Shown: one piece after another, positions 1 to 4,456 of the stretch | How positions within the stretch are numbered: position 1 is the stretch's first letter | How the letters are laid out: the number at the start of each line of letters is the position of its first letter | NCBI GenBank assembly: GCA_022360075.1 | Contig: JAKSDN010000427.1 | Location: 1 to 6,691 of the forward strand | Direction: 5' to 3' | Source: Kiloniellales bacterium | Lineage (GTDB): Bacteria; Pseudomonadota; Alphaproteobacteria; Kiloniellales; JAKSDN01 | Length of the DNA stretch: 6,691 bases | Translations under genes and position numbers: made by a program | The notes under the pieces: generated by a model | Seen by the model: the letters and a program-made list of their open reading frames with translations, nothing else | The model's database searches: none | What the model was told of the DNA's origin: nothing

Positions 1-32
1 CGGCGGCTGGCAAGGGAACGCGCTCTGTGCTT

Positions 33-123
33 GTCATTGCGAACGGAGCGAAGCAAACCAGTCGGCTGCCATCCCACCGATTCCTCTGGATTTCCGCGCC
101 GGCTGACGCCGGCTCGCATTGAC
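33..123. repeat. Dispersed intergenic inverted-repeat element
   Basis: The left end reads GTCATTGCGA (33-42) and the right end TCGCATTGAC (114-123); these are inverted copies with 9 of 10 bases matching. Inside them AAACCAG (55-61) mirrors CTGGATT (86-92) with 6 of 7 bases. A further tight hairpin, GCCGGC-TGAC-GCCGGC, occupies 98-113. The left half resembles a dispersed repeat familiar from intergenic regions of many alphaproteobacteria and some other bacteria, beginning GTCATTGCGA followed by GAGCGAAGC-like sequence; that recognition is from memory. The element ends 33 bp beyond the mlaC stop codon, so its transcript could fold and protect or end the mla mRNA. It has no T-run, so a role as an intrinsic terminator is not supported. 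Confidence 0.6.
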
Positions 124-156
124 GGCAAGCGCTGCGGTTAACCTCGCCGCATCCCA

Positions 157-813
157 CTAACGCGGCGCGAAGGCGCCTTCGTCGAGCTTCTCCCGGAGCC
201 GGCGGACCAGGCCGTCGATGCCGTCTTTGCGCACGACCGAGCTGTATTCCTGGCGCAGCGTGATGGCCAGGCTGACGCCCTCGCCGGTCACGTCGAGGAT
301 GCGGTAGCTCGTGTCCTGCTCCTTGATCCGCCACTCGACCTTGGCGGGCGGGCCGCTCGGCCGGTCGATCTTGGAGACCACGAAGAAGTGGCGCGGGTTG
401 TTCGGGTCGCGGCGCACCCGCTCGACCACGAAGTTGTCGACCGAGTAGTCGCCGAACAGCGGCAGGAAACGCTGCACGACGTAGTCTTCGAAGACCTTCT
501 GAAAGGCCGTCTTCTGCTCGGCGGTGGCGCGGCGCCAATGCACGCCGAGTACGAAGCGGCTGATCGCCGCGACATCGAAACTCTCTTTGAAGAGCGCGCG
601 GAAACGCCGCTCGCGCTCGGCCTCGTCAATGCCGCTTTCGGCGAGCTCCATCGTGGCGCGCTCGCCAACGGCGATCAGAAAGGCGCCGGCGTCCTCCGGC
701 GGCTCGGCCTTCGCATCTTGTGCTGAAGCGGCTTGGACCGAAGTGCCCTGAGACAGGAGCGACAGGCCGAAGCCGGCGGCAAGGGCGAGGGCGAGGAGCC
801 CGCGCCGCTTCAC
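157..813 (-). CDS. mlaC: MlaC/Ttg2D family periplasmic phospholipid-binding protein
   Basis: Family role: MlaC carries phospholipids through the periplasm between the outer-membrane MlaA complex and the inner-membrane MlaFED(B) ABC transporter, helping keep the outer leaflet asymmetric. The protein has 218 residues, close to the 211 of E. coli MlaC. Residues 2-28 form a signal peptide (KRR, then a Leu/Ala-rich core), with likely cleavage after VQA (28) or ASA (31). The RR-G-LL start could also suit Tat export. The MlaC domain follows, with FDVAAISRFVLGVHWRRAT at 79-97 and the family's mixed alpha/beta pattern to about residue 205. I chose GTG at 813 because it directly precedes the signal peptide and lies 7 bp after the mlaA stop, with GAGG 4 nt upstream. 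An ATG at 894 would add 27 unlikely residues before the signal and overlap mlaA by 74 bp. Translation is probably coupled to mlaA. Function is inferred from family resemblance. Confidence 0.88.
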   Translation of the reverse strand: MKRRGLLALALAAGFGLSLLSQGTSVQAASAQDAKAEPPEDAGAFLIAVGERATMELAESGIDEAERERRFRALFKESFDVAAISRFVLGVHWRRATAEQKTAFQKVFEDYVVQRFLPLFGDYSVDNFVVERVRRDPNNPRHFFVVSKIDRPSGPPAKVEWRIKEQDTSYRILDVTGEGVSLAITLRQEYSSVVRKDGIDGLVRRLREKLDEGAFAPR

Positions 814-820
814 GAGGCCT

Positions 821-1675
821 CTATTCGGCGGCGGCGCCTTCCTCTTCGGCGGCCCACTCGTCGAATATGCTGAACTGATTTTCTCCTGGGTCATCTCCGG
901 AAAGCCCCGGCCCTACGTCATCGGAGGGTTCACCGTTGTTGATCTCATCCACGCGCCGTTGCAGGTAAACCGAGCGAATGCGCGCGTAGAAGTCCACCGA
1001 ATCGCGGCGCAGCTCTTCGAGCGTCTCGATGTTGCGGGACCGGAAATCGATCCCTTGGACGAAGCGCCGCGTCAGGAGGACCTCGTCATCGACCAAATAG
1101 GTTAAGGGATCGATAAAAGAGTCGACGATCAGCCCGACGGCATCGCGCCCGCTCGAGGGACCCAGGATCGGCACCACGAGGTAGGGATAGGCGCCCACGC
1201 CCCAGACGCCCAGCGTCTGCCCGAAGTCCTCGTCGTGGTAAGGATAGCCGAACTCGTCGGCGGCATCCCACAGGCCGCCGACACCCGCTGTGGTGTTGAT
1301 CGCGAAGCGCGTCAGCGTCGTCCCGGCGCGATCGAAGCTGCCTTGCAGCAAGTCATTGGCAAGGATCACGGGCGTCGAGATGTTGCGCAGGAAGCTGCGC
1401 ACCGAGTCGCGGATGAACTGCGGCAGCAGCACGCGGTAGGTCGCCGCCAACGGCCGGAACAGCACCGTGTCCAGCATGTCGTTGAAGGCGAAGATAAAAC
1501 GGTTCAAGCCTTCCAGCGGGTCGATGTCGACGTCGACGTCGGAAAAGGCCTCGTCGCTCTGCGCAAGCTGTTCGGGCCCGGACCCGTTGTTGCTCGCACA
1601 GCCCACCATCAGCGTCGCTGCAAAGATGACAGCGAGCAGTTTCCGAGCAAGATCCCTCAAACCTATCCCGTCCAT
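821..1675 (-). CDS. mlaA: MlaA/VacJ family outer-membrane lipoprotein
   Basis: Family role: MlaA is a ring-like lipoprotein in the outer membrane that removes misplaced phospholipids from the outer leaflet and passes them to MlaC. The 284-residue product has an N-terminal lipoprotein signal (RDLARKLLAVIFAATLMVGC) with lipidated Cys26. Residues +2 and +3 are Ala and Ser, so there is no Asp inner-membrane retention signal. The VacJ domain is clear: DPLEGLNRFIFAFND (52-66), the LPQFIRDSVRSFLRN region (84-98), RFAINTTAGVGGLWDAA (123-139) and DFGQTLGVWGVGAYPYLVVP (150-169). Odd points are an acidic VDVDID run (47-52) before the domain, encoded by near-repeated GTCGAC units, and an acidic Ala/Glu-rich tail. 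The ATG at 1675 has only a weak purine-rich upstream stretch (GGGA). It is the first gene of an operon with mlaC; no mlaFED genes are present, and these are often located elsewhere in alphaproteobacteria. Confidence 0.93.
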   Translation of the reverse strand: MDGIGLRDLARKLLAVIFAATLMVGCASNNGSGPEQLAQSDEAFSDVDVDIDPLEGLNRFIFAFNDMLDTVLFRPLAATYRVLLPQFIRDSVRSFLRNISTPVILANDLLQGSFDRAGTTLTRFAINTTAGVGGLWDAADEFGYPYHDEDFGQTLGVWGVGAYPYLVVPILGPSSGRDAVGLIVDSFIDPLTYLVDDEVLLTRRFVQGIDFRSRNIETLEELRRDSVDFYARIRSVYLQRRVDEINNGEPSDDVGPGLSGDDPGENQFSIFDEWAAEEEGAAAE

Positions 1676-1903
1676 CTCGATTCCCGGTCATATGGCCGTT
1701 GTGGATATGGTCGCGGTCGAAACGGCAGCGGAGCCCTGAGCCAATCGCAAGCCTTTACCCTAGGCACGATCAGGCCTCTCGCTCCTTGGTAGATCCCCCC
1801 GATCCGCCGAACTGAAACCGTTCACCCGACCTTTGCCCCCAAAAGACCCGATCGTCTGAATGCGAAGCCTGACGCCAGATCGTTTAGATTCAGTAATGCC
1901 CCT

Positions 1904-1934
1904 ATTGTCGGCGAACAACAAGACAGCATGTCAA
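1904..1934 (-). promoter_or_regulatory. Weak candidate sigma-70 promoter for mlaA
   Basis: On the minus strand a perfect TTGACA (complement of 1929-1934) is followed, after a long 19-nt spacer, by GACAAT (complement of 1904-1909), which matches 4 of 6 bases of TATAAT. A separate TATGAT lies upstream (complement of 1941-1946) but has no good -35 partner. The implied mlaA leader would be over 200 nt. The -35 match in an AT-richer patch is the main support, and the spacing counts against it. Confidence 0.2.
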
Positions 1935-2005
1935 TGAGGTATCATATCTCGTTTCCCCTCGCCAACAGGCAAGACCCTAGCAGATGTCGCCAAATCGCAC
2001 CACTG

Positions 2006-2019
2006 TGGCATTAATGCCA
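2006..2019. repeat. Perfect 14-bp palindrome TGGCATTAATGCCA
   Basis: TGGCATTAATGCCA equals its own reverse complement. It lies 11 bp beyond the stop codon of the transporter gene and about 330 bp upstream of mlaA. With no unpaired loop and no T-run it is a poor intrinsic terminator. Its symmetry suits a dimeric DNA-binding protein better. No regulator is identified. Confidence 0.4.
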
Positions 2020-2030
2020 TAAGCGCGAGA

Positions 2031-2996
2031 TCATCCACCGGGCGTGCCCCCGTCGCCGGCGAGCGCGGCTCGGCGTGCCAGGAGACGGCGGTAGATCGGC
2101 AGCAGCATGGCCGGCAGCATGTACATCGGGATCTGAGCGATCGCGAAGAACAGCACGATGTCGAAGCCGGCATCGGGCGGCAGGGCGGCGAGGAGCAGCC
2201 CCATGTTGCAGTTTCCCGAGAGAATCCCGACCGTTAAGGCGCGCCTCAGGCCGAGCCAGAAGAAAGCGAGGCTGCCGGCGAGCTGCAGCAGCGGGTTGGC
2301 CAGGAAGGCCGCCGCCAGCCAGAGCGCGACGGTGCCGGGGCGCGTCAGCAGCGTGTCGGTGACCCCGTCCATGATCGAGATCGCGAAAACCAGCAGCACG
2401 AGCATGATCAGGCCGTCGAGATGGGCGGCCCGCGACTCCAGCCAAGCGAGCCCGAGCAGTCGGCGCAGCAGGCCGGCGCCGAGGAAGGCGCCGACGACGA
2501 TGACTCCGAGTCGCAGCATCAGCTCGGCAACGCCGATCTCGAGCTCCAGCCCGAGCAGGGCGAGTGCGAGCGGCGGCACGCTCAAGGGCGCGAGCAGGGT
2601 GCAGATCAGGCCGGTGACCACGGCCAGCGCCGAGTCCAGCCCCAGCAGCAGGGCGATCGAGGTCGCGGCCAGGATCGGCGGCGCCGCGGCCATGAGCACG
2701 ACGGCCGTGGCCAGTGCCTCCGGCGTCGGCGTCAGGCGGATGGCGAGCCAGGTGAGCAGGGGCGCGAGGATCATCAGCCAGAGCGTGAGCAGGCCGACCA
2801 GGGCCGGCTTGCGGGCGAAGTCGGCCATGGCGCGCCAATCGACGCGCAGCAGTGTGGCGAGCAGAAGCACGAAGACCGCCGGCGCGAGCAGCGGGCGGAG
2901 CAGGGAGGCCAGGCCCGGCAGCAGCAGGCCGATGAAGACCCCGCCGAACAACACGTAGACGCCGTGTCCGCCCAAAAAAGCCAACAGGCGTCCCAT
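2031..2996 (-). CDS. BASS-like (bile acid:sodium symporter family) membrane transporter
   Basis: The 321-residue protein is almost entirely hydrophobic, with about nine or ten membrane spans and short charged loops, matching the usual length of the bile acid:sodium symporter/YfeH-type family. Two stretches resemble the family's two crossover regions: AAAPPILAATSIALLLGLD (103-121) and GILSGNCNMGLLLAAL (257-272), the second with Gly and Asn residues in the expected half. Relatives move organic anions with sodium, but the substrate here cannot be read from sequence. I chose ATG at 2996 because AAAGGGGG lies 7 nt upstream and the first residues already enter the first membrane span. A longer in-frame start at 3161 would add an Arg-rich, non-protein-like leader running into the divergent promoter region. 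The gene is divergent from the thioesterase gene. Alternatives include another 10-span carrier of the same fold superfamily; the family call is from memory of its style. Confidence 0.65.
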   Translation of the reverse strand: MGRLLAFLGGHGVYVLFGGVFIGLLLPGLASLLRPLLAPAVFVLLLATLLRVDWRAMADFARKPALVGLLTLWLMILAPLLTWLAIRLTPTPEALATAVVLMAAAPPILAATSIALLLGLDSALAVVTGLICTLLAPLSVPPLALALLGLELEIGVAELMLRLGVIVVGAFLGAGLLRRLLGLAWLESRAAHLDGLIMLVLLVFAISIMDGVTDTLLTRPGTVALWLAAAFLANPLLQLAGSLAFFWLGLRRALTVGILSGNCNMGLLLAALPPDAGFDIVLFFAIAQIPMYMLPAMLLPIYRRLLARRAALAGDGGTPGG

Positions 2997-3003
2997 GCGG
3001 CAG

Positions 3004-3010
3004 CCCCCTT
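3004..3010 (-). promoter_or_regulatory. Ribosome binding site deciding the transporter start
   Basis: On the minus strand AAGGGGG lies 7 nt before the ATG at 2996. It supports this start over the longer in-frame reading from 3161. Confidence 0.6.
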
Positions 3011-3174
3011 TGACCAGATGCCCTTGCCGTGGTTGTCGCCGGAACCGGCAGCGGCCCGCGGGGCCCGCGCTTTTCGGCGCGGCTGCGGGCGGCTGGACGC
3101 TAGCGCATTTTCGCCCGCATCGGAACCGATCCGCATTTTCCCTTTTTCTCCCGCGCCACACCGCGCTAGCGCCT

Positions 3175-3202
3175 TTGCCAGGCCCGGCCGATGGACTAGT
3201 CT
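3175..3202 (+). promoter_or_regulatory. Candidate promoter of the thioesterase gene
   Basis: TTGCCA (3175-3180) matches five of six bases of the -35 consensus. After a 16-nt spacer comes TAGTCT (3197-3202), a weak -10. Transcription would begin near 3209, leaving a leader of about 26 nt before the GTG start at 3235. The palindrome GCGCTAGCGC (3163-3172) ends 2 nt before the -35 element, a position from which a bound regulator could act. Confidence 0.3.
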
Positions 3203-3223
3203 GGCCATCCTTCTGGAAGGGGC

Positions 3224-3229
3224 GGGGAG
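3224..3229 (+). promoter_or_regulatory. Ribosome binding site deciding the thioesterase start
   Basis: GGGGAG lies 5 nt before GTG at 3235. It supports this GTG as the start of a 177-residue hotdog protein rather than an extended reading frame from 2995. Confidence 0.6.
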
Positions 3230-3234
3230 CGCGA

Positions 3235-3768
3235 GTGCTGGAGCGTAGAACGGATCACGGTCTGCTGGATCGCCATCGCGAGGCCGTCAGGCCGGAGTGG
3301 ATCGACTACAACGGCCACATGAACGTGGCCTATTATCTGCTGACCTTCGATCACGCGACCGACGTCTTCTTCGAGGAGATCGGCTTGGACGCCGACTATC
3401 GCGCCCGCACGGGCGGCTCGAGCTTCGCGATCGAGACCCACATCACCTACCAGCGCGAAGTCGCCGAAGGCGACCACCTGCGCTTCACCACCCAGCTCAT
3501 CGACTACGACAAAAAGCGCATGCACTACTTCCACCGGATGTATCACGAGGCCGAGGACTATCTCGCTGCGACCTGCGAGTGCCTTTCGCTGCACATCGAC
3601 TTGAACCAGCGGCGCGTGGTCGAGTTCCCGACCGAGATCGCCGACCGGCTGGCCGCTTTCGCCGAAATCCAGCAAGGGCTGCCGATCCCGGAGGAAGTGG
3701 GCCGCTCGATCCGCCTTGCGTCCAAGAAAACGGGCCAGCGGGGCGCGCTAGCCGAGACCGGCGCGTAA
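3235..3768 (+). CDS. Hotdog-fold acyl-CoA thioesterase (4HBT-like)
   Basis: The 177-residue protein has the single hotdog domain of the 4-hydroxybenzoyl-CoA thioesterase type. The signature is WIDYNGHMNVAYYL at residues 22-35, where the Asp-x-x-Gly-His-Met-Asn pattern marks the active-site region. It is followed by the long helix (FDHATDVFFEEIGLD), the strand SFAIETHITYQREV (63-76), and the paired strands around LIDYDKKRMHYFHRMYH and ATCECLSLHIDL. Members hydrolyse acyl-CoA thioesters in the cytoplasm. The closest style I recall is the stand-alone thioesterases related to the betainyl-CoA thioesterase of carnitine breakdown, but no carnitine dehydrogenase is present here, so the substrate is left open. 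Upstream in-frame codons to 2995 read as Arg/Pro-rich leader sequence and are rejected. The gene is divergent from the BASS-like transporter and 61 bp ahead of the pentapeptide-repeat gene. Confidence 0.85.
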   Translation: MLERRTDHGLLDRHREAVRPEWIDYNGHMNVAYYLLTFDHATDVFFEEIGLDADYRARTGGSSFAIETHITYQREVAEGDHLRFTTQLIDYDKKRMHYFHRMYHEAEDYLAATCECLSLHIDLNQRRVVEFPTEIADRLAAFAEIQQGLPIPEEVGRSIRLASKKTGQRGALAETGA

Positions 3769-3829
3769 CGGTTGGCCGAATCCCGAGAATTCGCGTTGCT
3801 CCACCGCTCAGGATCGCCAAAGTAAGGGC

Positions 3830-4351
3830 ATGATCGACCTGCGTCCTCTTCTCACATCACTGCTGACGGTTCTCCCGGCTCTACCGGCTCTTTTCGCAAG
3901 CCCGGATAGCGCGCTTGCGGCTTGCACGGATCCGCCCGGGCCGGGCGTGAACTGGCAGCGCTGCAACTTCGACGGTTTGGACCTGACCGGTCTCGACCTC
4001 ACGGGCGCGCGCTTGCGCGACGGCAGCTTCTTTCGCACCGATTTGACCGGCTCCCAGATGGCCGAGACAGAGTCGCTGCGCGCCAAGTTCGTCAACACGA
4101 TCCTGGTCGATACCGTCTTCGACAAGGCCAAGCTGTTCCAGGCCGATCTCACCAAGGCCGATCTCAGCAACGCGTCGCTAGTCGGCGCCGATCTGCGCCA
4201 GGCCCGGCTGTTCCGGGCCGTGCTGCGCGGCGCCGACCTGACCGGTGCGCAGCTCAAGGGCGCCGACCTGACCCGGGCCGATCTGTCGGGCGCCACCTGG
4301 TCGGACGGCAAGCGGGTCTGCGCCGAGGGCTCGGTCGGACGCTGCAACTGA
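3830..4351 (+). CDS. Exported pentapeptide-repeat protein
   Basis: The 173-residue product starts with a hydrophobic signal region (residues 4-30) ending ALA-AC. Residues 47-157 then form pentapeptide repeats of the A(D/N)LXX kind. The central residue recurs every fifth position, 23 times (47, 52, 57 ... 157), as Leu, Phe, Met or a final Trp; the only poor one is Ser82. This predicts a right-handed four-sided beta-helix of about 5.5 turns. Four cysteines flank it in two pairs, Cys32/Cys45 and Cys164/Cys172, which fits capping disulfides in the periplasm. LAAC at 29-32 is also a formal lipobox, so a lipoprotein is possible, though only Arg5 supplies N-terminal positive charge. The Trp-Ser-Asp-Gly ending with the last Cys pair recurs in exported members of this family. 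No other in-frame start lies between this ATG and the preceding gene; AAGGG sits unusually close, 1 nt before it. Function is unknown. Confidence 0.85.
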   Translation: MIDLRPLLTSLLTVLPALPALFASPDSALAACTDPPGPGVNWQRCNFDGLDLTGLDLTGARLRDGSFFRTDLTGSQMAETESLRAKFVNTILVDTVFDKAKLFQADLTKADLSNASLVGADLRQARLFRAVLRGADLTGAQLKGADLTRADLSGATWSDGKRVCAEGSVGRCN

Positions 4352-4380
4352 GCCCGGCGAGGGCCCGCATCCTCCCCTCC

Positions 4381-4403
4381 AAGCCTCGGAAAAGACGAGG
4401 CTT
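4381..4403 (+). terminator. Stem-loop terminator after the pentapeptide-repeat gene
   Basis: An 8-bp perfect stem, AAGCCTCG (4381-4388) with CGAGGCTT (4396-4403), encloses a 7-nt purine loop. It lies 29 bp after the stop codon and is followed by TCGTCT, a modest T-containing tail. It should at least partly separate the pentapeptide-repeat transcript from the ClC gene. Confidence 0.65.
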
Positions 4404-4456
4404 TCGTCTCCGGAAGGTTCGGCGTTAAATGGCCGCGGGACGAGGACGCGCGCGCC

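Larger units (their letters stand above)
1676..2030. other. Gene-free region upstream of mlaA
   Basis: This 355-bp stretch lies between the mlaA start and the stop of the transporter gene; both genes are on the minus strand. I see no protein-like reading frame. The right half (about 1860-2020) is visibly richer in A and T than the rest of the window. It holds a perfect 14-bp palindrome at 2006-2019 and weak promoter-like hexamers on the minus strand. No T-run hairpin marks the end of the transporter transcript. The region presumably carries the mlaA promoter and a long 5' leader, but the sequence does not show this decisively. Confidence 0.6.
2997..3234. promoter_or_regulatory. Divergent intergenic region with two pairs of repeated palindromes
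   Basis: This 238-bp region separates the minus-strand transporter from the plus-strand thioesterase. It contains GCCGG-AA-CCGGC (3038-3049) and ATCGG-AA-CCGAT (3119-3130), which share the core CGGAACCG. It also contains two copies of CGCTAGCGC followed by one base and TTT, at 3098-3110 and 3164-3176; the second copy extends to the 10-bp palindrome GCGCTAGCGC (3163-3172). The two kinds of site alternate. A GC-rich hairpin CCGCGC-TTTTCG-GCGCGG is at 3065-3082. Symmetric repeated sites between divergent genes suggest operators for shared regulation, but no regulator gene is in the window. Confidence 0.4.

Noticed and set aside
1856..1893. Possible hairpin CTGAAT/ATTCAG in the gap upstream of mlaA, considered as a small RNA or terminator
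   Set aside because: The stem is only 6 bp with a 26-nt loop and no T-run, so chance is the better explanation.
1931..2173. An 80-codon minus-strand frame at the 3' end of the transporter gene
   Set aside because: It begins inside the transporter in another frame, is rich in Cys, Ser and Arg, and has no convincing ribosome-binding site or family resemblance.
2997..3161. Amino-terminal extension of the transporter to an upstream in-frame start at 3161
   Set aside because: The extension is Arg-rich and not membrane-like, and a good ribosome-binding site precedes the ATG at 2996.
2158..3248. Two long plus-strand open frames opposite the transporter gene
   Set aside because: They are Ser/Arg/Ala- or Gln/Gly/Arg-rich with no recognisable domain, lying opposite a coherent multi-span membrane protein.
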